Made by a program: the position numbers and the translations under genes. From Acinetobacter sp. ANC 4910 (GTDB taxonomy: Bacteria > Pseudomonadota > Gammaproteobacteria > Pseudomonadales > Moraxellaceae), in NCBI RefSeq assembly GCF_004331035.1, contig NZ_SJNT01000002.1, forward strand, positions 186,001-250,000: a stretch of DNA of 64,000 nucleotides, read 5' to 3'. Shown here in pieces: positions 25,740 through 35,523 of the stretch. The notes below the pieces were generated by a model. The model did not search any database. It worked only from the letters and a program-made list of their open reading frames with translations, and was not told the DNA's origin. Numbering within the stretch: the first letter of the stretch is position 1; every line of letters begins with the position of its first letter.

Positions 25740-28700
25740 ATGAAAATTTTATCTATTCGAATTAAAAATCTGGCATCTCTCGCGGGTGAACATCTGATTG
25801 ATTTTGATGCTGAACCACTGGCCAGTGCAGGTTTAATTGCCATTGTAGGTAAAACGGGTGCGGGGAAATCTACTATTTTAGATGCCATGTGTTTAGCGCT
25901 ATTCAATAAAATTCCACGCCTCAAAGACAGTGATGGTAAATTGCTGGATAGCGATGGCTCAGAATTACTGACCAATTCGCCACTCACGGTTTTGCGTCGT
26001 GGCACAGGGCACGGTTTTGCCGAATTATGTTTTATCGCACAAGACCAAAAATGTTATTTGGCACGTTGGGAAGTCAAACGTGCACGTGAAAGTGCTTCGG
26101 GCAAACTACAAAATGTACAACGCTATTTAAAATGCTTAACTGACGATGTGGTGGTTGCCGATAAAAATAAAGCGGTAGAAACCCATATTCAACAGATTAC
26201 CCAACTCAGTTTTGAGCAATTTACCCGTGCTGTGTTATTGGCACAGTCTGAAGTGACTGCTTTTTTAAAAGCCCGTGACAATGAACGGGGCGAATTATTG
26301 GAATATCTGACCAATTCCAGTATTTTCGGTAAAATTGGACAGTTGGCTTATGAAAAAACCAAATCGATTGCGACGCAGCGTAAAGAACTGGAAAATGTCT
26401 TAGGTCATATTGAAATTCGCTCCGAAGAAGAAATTACAGCACTACGCACTCAATATGAAACTGCACAACAGAATTATCAAACACTCGAGCAGGAAAAATC
26501 ACAGTATCTTCAACAACAGCAATGGTTTACACAACTATATAAATTGGAACAAGATATTGTGCTTAAACAGCAGCAGCATGAAACCCAACTGCAAGCACAT
26601 ACAGCTTTAGCGCAAGATCGCCAACAACTGAGCCATCTCGAAACTTTTTCTGCGATACGTCCCGTCGTATTTCAGCAACAACAAATTCTAAACAGCCTGC
26701 AACAGCTTGAACCACAAATTCAGCAACAACAACAGCACTTTACTGCCCTAGTCACTCAATTTGAACAAGAGAAAAATCAGTTTAACCAAGCTGAAACTGC
26801 ATTGCATCAGTTACAAGATTTCGAACGGCAACATCAGCAAGAACTGGGTGATGTCCGTAAATATGTACAAGAACGAGACTATATTGCCGATGAATATAAA
26901 AAGACCAAAAGTCGTTTGCAACAACTGGATATACAACAGCAGCCTTTACACGAACAGCAACAGCAATTTGAACAACAATTACAACACTTGATCACACAAC
27001 AGCAATTCTGTGCAAATCAACTGCAAAATAGCGATCAGTTTGCAACTTTAGATCAAGGTTTAAATGCTCATCTTCAGCAACTCAAGCAATTTATTCAACA
27101 CTATCAAAAAGTTGAAAAAACTTTAGGCAATATTACGCAAGCACAGCAACAGCTTGATCAAGACAAAATTCTGCTACAAAAATTAGTCGCAGAATTTGGA
27201 GCGATGGCTCAAATTGAAACGCAACGAGAAAAACAACAGAAAAACAAAGAGCAACAACTCACTCGACTCAACCAACTGGATTCAGTTCAGCAAAAACTGG
27301 AGTATTTCTTTGCCTTAACCAATGAAATCCAGAGTCTGAAAGACAAATTACACAGCATTGAACAACAGCAGCAACAACTCCAGCAAAGCACCAAACAAGC
27401 AGAAATCGAATTTCAATCTGCAAAAGAGGAACGAGAAAAATTACAAAGTTTCTTACAACAACAGCGCTTGTTACATACCGAAAATATTGAACATTTACGT
27501 GCCGCATTAAAACAAGGCGAAGCCTGCCTTGTCTGTGGCAGTACAGAGCACCCTTATCGTGATGATGAAAATCTAGTCTCGAAAGCATTGTATGAACTGC
27601 AAGAACAGCAAGAACAACAAGCGATTCAACAGGAACAATTATGTCTGCGCCTGTGGCAAACGGCTCAACAACAACTGACTCAAATTGGCACTGAGCACAT
27701 CCAACTGCAGCATTCGATACAACAGCTCAATGAAAAATCTGATCGACAAAAAAATGAGTTACAACAACATCTCGCACTATCCGAGCTAGTTCTAGATTTA
27801 ACTCATCCTCAACAGGAAATTTTAGCCACACTACAACATTGCCTTGCAGAAAGTACGCAGCTTAAACAGCAGGCAGAACTTGATTTGCAACGGCTCAATC
27901 AAGCACATAAAGATCAGTTGCAACTGACACAAAACATTCAATACAACACCCATCAACTGGCGTCTGTACAGCAATGGCAACAGCAAATTCAGCAGATTAT
28001 TGATTGTCTAGCGCCACATGAACAAGCTGCGTGGGTCGAGCATCCTCTGTCTACGGCACAACAAACAATGCAGTATTTACAACAACGTACGCAGCAAATT
28101 GAACAGCGTGATCGCTTAAATAAGCAAAAAGAACAAACTGAACAACAACTGAATATTCTCAAAGTAAATCTCGGCAGTTTGACTGTTCAGCACATCGAGT
28201 TCGTGCAACAACTGAAAGAGGTTGAAGCCAAAGGCAAGCACAATTCTGAAGCAGCACAGCAACTCATTATCAAGATGACTGGCTCAACCGAGCTTAAAGC
28301 CAATGAATGGCTTCAGCAGCATGATCAACAACGTCAACAGCTACAACAACAATACCAACAACTCAAACTCAGTTTTGAACAGGCGCGTCAAAACTTCGAA
28401 CAACACAAAAATGCGCTAGAACAATTGAAAGCACAACAGCAGCAACAGCTCCATGCACTGGAGCAAGCTCAAACAGAAATTTCAACGTGGTTAACGCAGC
28501 ATAGTGAATTTTCCGAGCCACGCTTAAAAACGCTGCTTGCGATTTCCTCAACTCAGGAACAACAACTGCGTTTATCCCTGCAACAGGCAGATCGTCAATT
28601 GAGCGAAGCGGCCTATGCATTGAAAACACTGCAAAGCCAATTACATGAACATCAGCAATATCAATCCAAAACCAATCACGATCAATTGTTGCAGTTACTT

Positions 28701-29336
28701 GAGCAAAATACAGCTCAATTACAACAACTGACAGAACACCGTGATCAACTCAAATTGTCACTGGAATTACATCAGCAAAATTTAGCCAAACAGCAACAAT
28801 TCGCAGCCCAAATACAACAAATTCAGCAACAGGAACATCGTTGGGCTAAAATTTCAGGCTTGATGGGTGATGCAACAGGAAAAAAATTCCGCGATTTGGC
28901 ACAGCAATATCACCTCGATATTTTAATCGAGTATGCCAACCAACAATTGGCGCTGTTGTCACAGCGCTATACCCTAAAACGCTTGGATAACTCGCTCAGT
29001 CTCGCCATTATTGACCATGATATGGATGGTGAAACCCGTTCTGTCGCTTCACTTTCAGGGGGAGAATCCTTTCTGACCGCATTGGCTTTATCCTTGGCAA
29101 TTGCCAATATGGCAGCAGGTTCCATGAAAATTGAATCGCTATTTATTGATGAGGGTTTTGGCACTTTAGATGCATCATCTTTACACATGGTGATGAATGC
29201 ATTTGACCAATTACAAAACCAAGGACGCAAAGTGGTTCTCATTTCTCATATTCAAGAAATGCATGAGCGCATTCCTGTTCAAATTCAGGTACAGCCAATA
29301 GGTTCTGGTTCTAGCCGTATTCAAATTGTGTCTTAA
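25740..29336 (+). CDS. sbcC: Exonuclease SbcC (Rad50-like ATPase subunit)
   Basis: A 1198-residue SMC-like ATPase. Walker A is IVGKTGAGKSTILDAM at about residue 37; the zinc hook is CLVC at about 596; the ABC signature is SLSGGESFLTALALSLAIA and Walker B is SLFIDEGFGTLD near the C-terminus. Long coiled coils flank the hook and are remarkably glutamine-rich, with many CAA/CAG codons, though not in perfect repeats. It works with SbcD on the same operon in DNA end processing. Length is somewhat above that of E. coli SbcC. Confidence 0.96.
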   Translation: MKILSIRIKNLASLAGEHLIDFDAEPLASAGLIAIVGKTGAGKSTILDAMCLALFNKIPRLKDSDGKLLDSDGSELLTNSPLTVLRRGTGHGFAELCFIAQDQKCYLARWEVKRARESASGKLQNVQRYLKCLTDDVVVADKNKAVETHIQQITQLSFEQFTRAVLLAQSEVTAFLKARDNERGELLEYLTNSSIFGKIGQLAYEKTKSIATQRKELENVLGHIEIRSEEEITALRTQYETAQQNYQTLEQEKSQYLQQQQWFTQLYKLEQDIVLKQQQHETQLQAHTALAQDRQQLSHLETFSAIRPVVFQQQQILNSLQQLEPQIQQQQQHFTALVTQFEQEKNQFNQAETALHQLQDFERQHQQELGDVRKYVQERDYIADEYKKTKSRLQQLDIQQQPLHEQQQQFEQQLQHLITQQQFCANQLQNSDQFATLDQGLNAHLQQLKQFIQHYQKVEKTLGNITQAQQQLDQDKILLQKLVAEFGAMAQIETQREKQQKNKEQQLTRLNQLDSVQQKLEYFFALTNEIQSLKDKLHSIEQQQQQLQQSTKQAEIEFQSAKEEREKLQSFLQQQRLLHTENIEHLRAALKQGEACLVCGSTEHPYRDDENLVSKALYELQEQQEQQAIQQEQLCLRLWQTAQQQLTQIGTEHIQLQHSIQQLNEKSDRQKNELQQHLALSELVLDLTHPQQEILATLQHCLAESTQLKQQAELDLQRLNQAHKDQLQLTQNIQYNTHQLASVQQWQQQIQQIIDCLAPHEQAAWVEHPLSTAQQTMQYLQQRTQQIEQRDRLNKQKEQTEQQLNILKVNLGSLTVQHIEFVQQLKEVEAKGKHNSEAAQQLIIKMTGSTELKANEWLQQHDQQRQQLQQQYQQLKLSFEQARQNFEQHKNALEQLKAQQQQQLHALEQAQTEISTWLTQHSEFSEPRLKTLLAISSTQEQQLRLSLQQADRQLSEAAYALKTLQSQLHEHQQYQSKTNHDQLLQLLEQNTAQLQQLTEHRDQLKLSLELHQQNLAKQQQFAAQIQQIQQQEHRWAKISGLMGDATGKKFRDLAQQYHLDILIEYANQQLALLSQRYTLKRLDNSLSLAIIDHDMDGETRSVASLSGGESFLTALALSLAIANMAAGSMKIESLFIDEGFGTLDASSLHMVMNAFDQLQNQGRKVVLISHIQEMHERIPVQIQVQPIGSGSSRIQIVS

Positions 29337-29388
29337 TTGCCTATGCGTAACCTTCTGCCCATTTAAAATTTGCTCCATCAAACAATAA

Positions 29389-29414
29389 AAAAGGCTTCAT
29401 TAAGAAGCCTTTTT
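29389..29414. terminator. Bidirectional terminator between sbcC and fur
   Basis: Stem AAAGGCTTC/GAAGCCTTT with loop ATTAA, A-tract on one side and T-tract on the other, between converging genes. Confidence 0.9.
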
Positions 29415-29439
29415 ATGTTCACTCAGTCATTAAGTTACA

Positions 29440-29877
29440 TTACTTTTTACGTAATGCATCCTGACATTCTTGTTCATCACAGTAGCCATACAGATTTAAT
29501 GAATGACCTGTTAAGGTAAACTTATGCTTTTCAGCCACTGTATGTTGTTCGTGCTCAATAACTTCGTTAGTAAATTCAATAACTTTATTACAGTTTTGGC
29601 ATACAAGGTGATCGTGGTGATCATCTTGCATAATTTCAAAAACTGAATGATTATTTTCAAAATGGTGACGCTGAATAATACCAGCAGCTTCGAATTGCGT
29701 TAACACGCGATAAACAGTTGCTAAACCGACATCTTCACCCTGTTCGAGTAAAGTCTTATAGATATCTTCCGCGCTTAAATGATGTTGTTTTGAATTTTCT
29801 AATAATTCTAATATTTTAATTCGTGGAAGTGTAACTTTAAGTCCAGCTTTGCGTAAGTCTTGGTTTGAAATAGGCAT
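29440..29877 (-). CDS. fur: Ferric uptake regulator Fur
   Basis: A 145-residue Fur. The winged helix covers about 1 to 85 (AGLKVTLPRIKILELLENS, then DVGLATVYRVLTQFEAAGII). The metal sites are HHFENNHSVFE, DDHHDHLVCQNCNKVIEF (with CxxC) and a final CDEQECQ. With Fe(II) it represses iron-uptake genes. It diverges from bamE, a common arrangement in gammaproteobacteria. I could not find a convincing Fur box in the 114-base gap. Confidence 0.96.
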   Translation of the reverse strand: MPISNQDLRKAGLKVTLPRIKILELLENSKQHHLSAEDIYKTLLEQGEDVGLATVYRVLTQFEAAGIIQRHHFENNHSVFEIMQDDHHDHLVCQNCNKVIEFTNEVIEHEQHTVAEKHKFTLTGHSLNLYGYCDEQECQDALRKK

Positions 29878-29991
29878 GTAAAAAGGTCTCTCTCAACAAA
29901 TTTAAAGTTGGAATATGCAACAAAGTTAAGATGCAGTATGATCTATCCGTGGATCAAATGCATCAAAATTAATTTGGGATAGTGTAGCAAA

Positions 29992-30390
29992 ATGCAAAAA
30001 ATCATGTTGACGTTATTCGTCACTTCACTGCTCGCGGGCTGTTCGACCTTGGGCGTTTATAAAGTAGATATTCCTCAAGGAACACCATTAACACAAGCCC
30101 AAGCCTCAAAAATCCAAGTCGGCATGAGTCACCAACAAGTGCGTTTCTTACTCGGTAGTCCAACGATTACAGATCCATTGAATCCATTACGATGGGACTA
30201 CGTCTACAATTATATCCCAGGAACTTATGCTAAAAAAGCCAAGATCCCAGCAGCGCATGGTCAGCATTTGAAAATTTACTTCGATCAAAACGGTATTGTG
30301 AACAAAATTGAGGGTCTAGAAACGATTCCAGAATCACAACCTGGTTTACCTGGATCGAAAGAAGCGATTTTAACTGCGCCACCACTATAG
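29992..30390 (+). CDS. bamE: Outer-membrane assembly lipoprotein BamE (OmlA/SmpA)
   Basis: A 132-residue lipoprotein with signal peptide and lipobox LLAGC (Cys at about residue 17). The BamE core shows IQVGMSHQQVRFLLGSPTITDPLNPLRWDYVY, matching the family's GMs.qqV..lLGtP.. pattern. BamE is a subunit of the BAM complex that inserts beta-barrel proteins into the outer membrane. Slightly longer than E. coli BamE because of a C-terminal PESQPGLPGSKEAILTAPPL tail. Diverges from fur and converges on rnfH, with a terminator between. Confidence 0.94.
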   Translation: MQKIMLTLFVTSLLAGCSTLGVYKVDIPQGTPLTQAQASKIQVGMSHQQVRFLLGSPTITDPLNPLRWDYVYNYIPGTYAKKAKIPAAHGQHLKIYFDQNGIVNKIEGLETIPESQPGLPGSKEAILTAPPL

Positions 30391-30408
30391 ACGCTTTAAA
30401 ATAAAAAG

Positions 30409-30432
30409 AAACCCCTCATTGAGGGGTTTTTC
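30409..30432. terminator. Terminator after bamE
   Basis: Perfect stem AAACCCCTC/GAGGGGTTT with loop ATT and T-run on the plus strand. The A-rich left side lets it also serve rnfH. Confidence 0.9.
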
Positions 30433-30435
30433 ATA

Positions 30436-30759
30436 TCATTTCAATTGTTTAAAGCGATTGCCTTTGGCATAGCGTCCCACAGGGTTATTGGCTGCACGGT
30501 TACGTCGAATATCCTTTGGATTGATGGTCAACGCTCGATAAATTTCAACCCGATCACCTGTTTGCAGCAATTGTGTAGGTTCTTGCAGACGTACACCAAA
30601 AATCCCCAACTGCAAAATTTCGGGTAGTTCAATTTGCTCTCGAATTCCACTTTGCTCAATTGCATCTAATGCCGTCATACCCGATTGAAAGGGAACTTCC
30701 AGATGAAATTGTTGTTCCGAGGTCGCATAGGCCACCCACACTTTGGCTTGCTCCGTCAT
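30436..30759 (-). CDS. rnfH: RnfH-family ubiquitin-like protein
   Basis: A 107-residue protein of the RnfH (UPF0125, beta-grasp) family: VWVAYATSEQQFHLEVPFQ, GMTALDAIEQSGIREQ, LQLGIFGVRLQEPTQLLQTGDRVEIYRAL and IDPK-like INPKDIRRNRA. The longer frame opening at 30837 lies inside the upstream gene, so the ATG at 30759 is preferred; it overlaps the stop of the transporter gene by one base (TGATG). RnfH often lies next to ratA and bamE. Here bamE is adjacent but ratA is not; a transporter gene takes that place. Role unknown. Confidence 0.88.
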   Translation of the reverse strand: MTEQAKVWVAYATSEQQFHLEVPFQSGMTALDAIEQSGIREQIELPEILQLGIFGVRLQEPTQLLQTGDRVEIYRALTINPKDIRRNRAANNPVGRYAKGNRFKQLK

Positions 30760-31841
30760 CAGATCAATTGCCCTAATACCGACACAATTGCAAGAATGAT
30801 CGACAGTGGGAGTACAATACGCACCGCAATACGCCAAACATTGTAAAACAGCTCGTTACTAAAATTCATGGCTTTGCGTAAATGGCTGATTTTCATGATC
30901 CAACCCGCAAAGACCGCATAAATCAAACAAATCACTAAGCCCCAGAGTAGCAAGACCATATGAAAAACTGGAGTGATTTCTGGAATTGCCCACACCAAAA
31001 CTGCCGCTACAATGATCGCCCATTGTACAACCATAATCATCTGACGTTGTGCCAGTTGTTCACGTGCCAGTTGTAGCAGTAATGCCGCTCCTGCAACAGT
31101 GGCGACCAATAAAGCAATCACAGGTAATTGTGCTGCTACAGCAAAATAGGCAAATGCCAACACGGCAAGCAACTGGGCAATCCAAATCGGCAATACGGTT
31201 TTACTTGCAGCAGTATCTTGTTTAGCTTGGACTAAACTGGTCTGCCAATACAGCCCTAAGCCTAAACCACTCGCAACCAATGCCAATACAGTCGCACTGC
31301 CCCATTCTCCAAATTCAAGTGCGGTCATTTGCCAAGCAGGTAAAGCCACTCCACTCACTTGTGAAAAAATCAGCGCTGCAATGACGCCCAATGCCGTAAT
31401 CACAGCAAGAACTAAACGCGGAGCCAATGAGAGAATTACCGCTGCAACAGCTGTACCCACAAAAACGTATTGTGGTGCAAATCCTTGAATGAACCACTGT
31501 GTACTATATTGGCTTACGCTAAATAACATCGCACCCGCTAGAAATGGAATAAACACCACCGCCATCCAGCCAACTAGACGCCATCTTGGAGATGCATCCG
31601 CATCACGTGTTAAATTAGACAGTGCATTTAATGCTGTAGTTTTCGAACGTTTTGCTAAAGCAATTTCTAAATAGCAAATTGGCAAAGCCAAAACCAACAT
31701 AGTGCCTAACCAAAGCAACCAGAAATCGAGTTGACGCTCTGTTTGTATTCCCACTATAGGTGCCACAGTGGCAATAATGATAAATGACAAACAAAAAGCC
31801 ATCAGCGGCGATAACCATCGTGACATAGCATTGTCCTGCAT
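30759..31841 (-). CDS. NSS-like transporter without the usual TM1 motif
   Basis: A 360-residue membrane protein with about ten hydrophobic segments. LALPICYLEIALAKRSKTTAL resembles the end of TM2 in neurotransmitter:sodium symporters (the LGIPLLLLEFALG pattern), and the C-terminus FYNVWRIAVRIVLPLSIILA resembles the last NSS helix. The canonical TM1 signature with NxGxGxxWRFP is absent; TM1 reads MAFCLSFIIIATVAPIVG. The protein is also shorter than LeuT-type carriers. So it may have lost sodium or substrate binding, or belong to a separate branch. It is coupled to rnfH by a one-base overlap. Confidence 0.7.
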   Translation of the reverse strand: MQDNAMSRWLSPLMAFCLSFIIIATVAPIVGIQTERQLDFWLLWLGTMLVLALPICYLEIALAKRSKTTALNALSNLTRDADASPRWRLVGWMAVVFIPFLAGAMLFSVSQYSTQWFIQGFAPQYVFVGTAVAAVILSLAPRLVLAVITALGVIAALIFSQVSGVALPAWQMTALEFGEWGSATVLALVASGLGLGLYWQTSLVQAKQDTAASKTVLPIWIAQLLAVLAFAYFAVAAQLPVIALLVATVAGAALLLQLAREQLAQRQMIMVVQWAIIVAAVLVWAIPEITPVFHMVLLLWGLVICLIYAVFAGWIMKISHLRKAMNFSNELFYNVWRIAVRIVLPLSIILAIVSVLGQLI

Positions 31842-32015
31842 GATGCATTCCTAATAAAAATCTATCGCTATTTTGCCTTTCTCATGCGTGAAAATCAAAA
31901 AGAAAAGCAAACCACCGCATTCGATGGCTTGCTGCGCCAATGCTTTTATTTCTTTTTTTAACTTTTTAATTCTTTTGCACAGCATGTCCTTGCTGAATTC
32001 TAGGCCCTACTGTAC

Positions 32016-32471
32016 TTAAGAGAAGAAGCGAGCAAACCAATTCTTGCCCTTTTTCTTTTCTTTTTCTTTAATAATTCCCATCATGTTTTCTTTAACAGCA
32101 CCAACATAATCGGCATCATCGTGTTGGATATGGTTAATTAACCATTTCGCTAAGACTTCATGTAATTCAGCCTCAATAGAATGTCCCATTTCAAAACGGT
32201 CACGATACGACTCAATTTTTTTAATAAATAAGTCATGCACACGTTTATGCGGCACACGGTATTTGTAGCCCGCTTCCTCTTGCAAGGATTCTTCAAAAGT
32301 AAAATGAGATTGGGTGTAATCAATAATATTATCGAGAATCTGTTTAATGCGATCACGGTCTGTGTGAAGAGCAATGTCATCAATTTCATTAATATAATCA
32401 AGGATTCGCTTATGCTGATCGTCAATCACGTCGATACCAGTATTATACTCTGGAACCCATTTCATCTTCAT
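32016..32471 (-). CDS. Bacteriohemerythrin
   Basis: About 151 residues with the full hemerythrin di-iron ligand set: GIDVIDDQHKRI (His), HFTFEESLQEEAGY (His and Glu), PHKRVHDLF (two His), and LINHIQHDDADY (His and Asp). It binds oxygen reversibly; roles include oxygen storage or sensing. The longest frame begins at 32492. I prefer the ATG at 32471 or 32465, because GGGGG lies just upstream and family members start MKWVPEY-like. It ends in a lysine-rich tail KEKEKKKGKNWFARFFS. Monocistronic; neighbours are unrelated. Confidence 0.92.
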   Translation of the reverse strand: MKMKWVPEYNTGIDVIDDQHKRILDYINEIDDIALHTDRDRIKQILDNIIDYTQSHFTFEESLQEEAGYKYRVPHKRVHDLFIKKIESYRDRFEMGHSIEAELHEVLAKWLINHIQHDDADYVGAVKENMMGIIKEKEKKKGKNWFARFFS

Positions 32472-32734
32472 ACGCCCCCATTTAACATTCATTATTCATT
32501 ACTGGAAAAAGATAGTAACGGTATTAAATTTAAATAAAAAACAAGTAAATTACTCTGGATTCAAGCTTTTAGCGTTATAAACAGACTAAGATGATGATAA
32601 ATATATATTAATTGCTTTATACCCGATTAAAAGAATAAGATATTTTTTAACCGTAAACATTATTTTTTCTTTAATTATGAAAATGTTAATTTTAACAATA
32701 AAACATCAACACGAATGCAATTCTCGCGCGCTGA

Positions 32735-33583
32735 TTAATACTGATCAGCGCGGGTAATTCGTTTTAAAGTCGGATTGGCTTGTTCACGCACTAAGCGCTC
32801 TACCTGAGTAAATGCACGCTGAACGGGTTGTCCATATTGAAATAAAATCATTTCGCCTGGTTGAAATGCCTGCCAAACTTCATTCTGCGTCAACGGTTCA
32901 GTCGTAATGACGGCAACACGATCTTCAGGAGTGGTCACTTGACTAAAATCGACTTCGACATCGAGGTCAATTAACTGTGCTGGCTTAAATGGGTATTCAC
33001 GTACCAACCAATGCAATTTGGTAATGGCGTAACTAAATAATGCCTGACCATTGGATAAGCAAAAGTTAAAAGTACCGTGTTCTGCAATTTTTGGAGCAAT
33101 TTCTAAGAGTAACTCAAACACTTGGGTTAAAGATGGTTCGACATAACCAAATTTAGCGACCAATTGATCTAGTAGAAAACAAAATGCGCGTTCACTGTCC
33201 GTATTGCCAATCGGAGTAAAGTGTCCAGTTAATGGTGGATCAAAATCAAGCAAGTCACCATTATGGGCAAAAATCCATTGACGCCCCCATAGCTCACGCA
33301 TGAACGGATGTGAATTTTCTAAGTTAATTTTGCCTTGAGTCGCTTTACGAATATGTGCAATCACATTGCGTGATTTAATCGGATAATTCCGTACCAATTC
33401 CGCAATTGGCGATTCAACCGCAGACTGATTATCCACAAATAAACGGCAAGCTTTGTCTTCAAAAAAAGCAATACCAAAGCCATCACAATGATCTGAAGTA
33501 ATGCCCGCACGCTGTGAAAAACCACGGAAAGAAAACGTAATATCCGTTGGGGTCGCACAATTCATTCCGAGCAACTGGCACAT
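32735..33583 (-). CDS. Class II glutamine amidotransferase, YafJ-like
   Basis: A 282-residue protein. Class II amidotransferases use an N-terminal cysteine; here the ATG at 33583 makes Cys the second residue (MCQLLGMNC), so I chose it over the TTG two codons upstream. Seen further: HIRKATQGKINLENSHPF, FAHNGDLLDF and GNTDSERAFCFLLDQL, the typical glutamine site. No synthetase domain follows, so it is a free-standing glutaminase domain like YafJ. The acceptor reaction is unknown. Confidence 0.88.
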   Translation of the reverse strand: MCQLLGMNCATPTDITFSFRGFSQRAGITSDHCDGFGIAFFEDKACRLFVDNQSAVESPIAELVRNYPIKSRNVIAHIRKATQGKINLENSHPFMRELWGRQWIFAHNGDLLDFDPPLTGHFTPIGNTDSERAFCFLLDQLVAKFGYVEPSLTQVFELLLEIAPKIAEHGTFNFCLSNGQALFSYAITKLHWLVREYPFKPAQLIDLDVEVDFSQVTTPEDRVAVITTEPLTQNEVWQAFQPGEMILFQYGQPVQRAFTQVERLVREQANPTLKRITRADQY

Positions 33584-33682
33584 AAGCAACTATAAACACT
33601 TTAATAGATTATGGGTTTATTGTGCATGACGACGGTAAGGCTTGTAAATCTTAATCTGTGCTAGGTTCAGTAATTTTAATGC

Positions 33683-34465
33683 TTAACGCTGAATCTGTTT
33701 TTTCATGACAAAACTCTTCGCCATTTTATTCACTTCAAGCAGAACAAAATAATCCAGACAATTAAATTCACGATCATAAAATGCCTGCTGTGATAGCTTG
33801 GCATTCATTTTTAGATACACATCAAACAATTTGGGAATTTTTTCATCTTGTGCAAAACTGTATTCAGGATGTGTCGGCTCATATGCCACTTGCGGTTGAA
33901 TTGCACAAGTCTGCGTTGGGCTGAGTTGTTTTAAATATTGATGCGTATAATACGCACGCGCCTGATTGCCTTGTAGGCGAATACTGACACAGCCAATCAA
34001 ATATTTCGCCCGCATTTCCCAAAGGACTTTAGGAACGAGATTGAGCCATAAAATGGATAAGGCGCGACTAGAACGATAGCGATGATGCACACAAGTTCGT
34101 CCAATTTCTACAATATTGGATAAATGTCCAAGCTCATCAAGAATTTTAAATTCTTGCGCGCTATAGCTCTGTGCTAAATCTTGTCCTTGTAAGAGTTTTA
34201 AACGTGTATAGGCCACAATTTCATTGCTGTATTTATCACGCAATATTGCATGTTCACAGCCAAAATCATACAAATCCTGATCGATGTCTTGATCGAATGT
34301 AATTCCGAATTGTTGGGAAAATTGTGCTGCGCGGAATTTCTGGACTTCATGTAATTGTTTTAAATCTTCCACCCATTCAAAGCGGTATTGATGAGTTTGT
34401 TTTTCAGCTTTTTTTTGTAATGGAGAGGTAAAGTTTTGACGATATAGATTCAGCTTTTCAAACAT
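33683..34465 (-). CDS. Ornithine-acyl-ACP N-acyltransferase-like protein (OlsB type)
   Basis: A 260-residue GNAT-fold acyltransferase of the OlsB/hemolysin-like group: FEWVEDLKQLHEVQKFRAAQF, where AAQF takes the place of the usual YR.F, then VAYTRLKLL, LSNIVEIGRTCVHHRYRSS, and YLIGCVSIRLQ. OlsB transfers a 3-hydroxyacyl group to ornithine, the first step to ornithine lipids. OlsA is not beside it, so a role in ornithine lipid synthesis is inferred from the fold alone. Other members of the group make acyl-amino acids. A terminator of argB lies upstream. Confidence 0.75.
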   Translation of the reverse strand: MFEKLNLYRQNFTSPLQKKAEKQTHQYRFEWVEDLKQLHEVQKFRAAQFSQQFGITFDQDIDQDLYDFGCEHAILRDKYSNEIVAYTRLKLLQGQDLAQSYSAQEFKILDELGHLSNIVEIGRTCVHHRYRSSRALSILWLNLVPKVLWEMRAKYLIGCVSIRLQGNQARAYYTHQYLKQLSPTQTCAIQPQVAYEPTHPEYSFAQDEKIPKLFDVYLKMNAKLSQQAFYDREFNCLDYFVLLEVNKMAKSFVMKKQIQR

Positions 34466-34560
34466 TGTTATGCGCTCTTCTGGCTTTTTTCATACACTAG
34501 GCAATGCAGATGACAATACAATGACCAAAAAATGACGGCTGTTAAATAATCTGCACAATA

Positions 34561-34588
34561 AAAAAACCAGCCCTTAAGGACTGGCTTT
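34561..34588 (-). terminator. Terminator after argB
   Basis: On the minus strand, stem AAGCCAGTCC/GGGCTGGTTT with loop TTAA and a T-run, 24 bases beyond the argB stop. Confidence 0.88.
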
Positions 34589-34611
34589 AAACACGAGATA
34601 AACCGAATGGA

Positions 34612-35523
<912 letters not shown>

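Noticed and set aside
26410..28629. Several overlapping frames on both strands inside sbcC
   Set aside because: They are low-complexity translations of the CAA/CAG-rich coiled-coil region in other frames.
26500..28800. Apparent CAA/CAG repeat array in sbcC
   Set aside because: It codes for an in-frame coiled coil of varied heptads, without a fixed repeat unit, so it is not a tandem repeat or CRISPR.
29878..29991. Fur box in the fur-bamE gap
   Set aside because: No stretch close to the GATAATGATAATCATTATC consensus is present.
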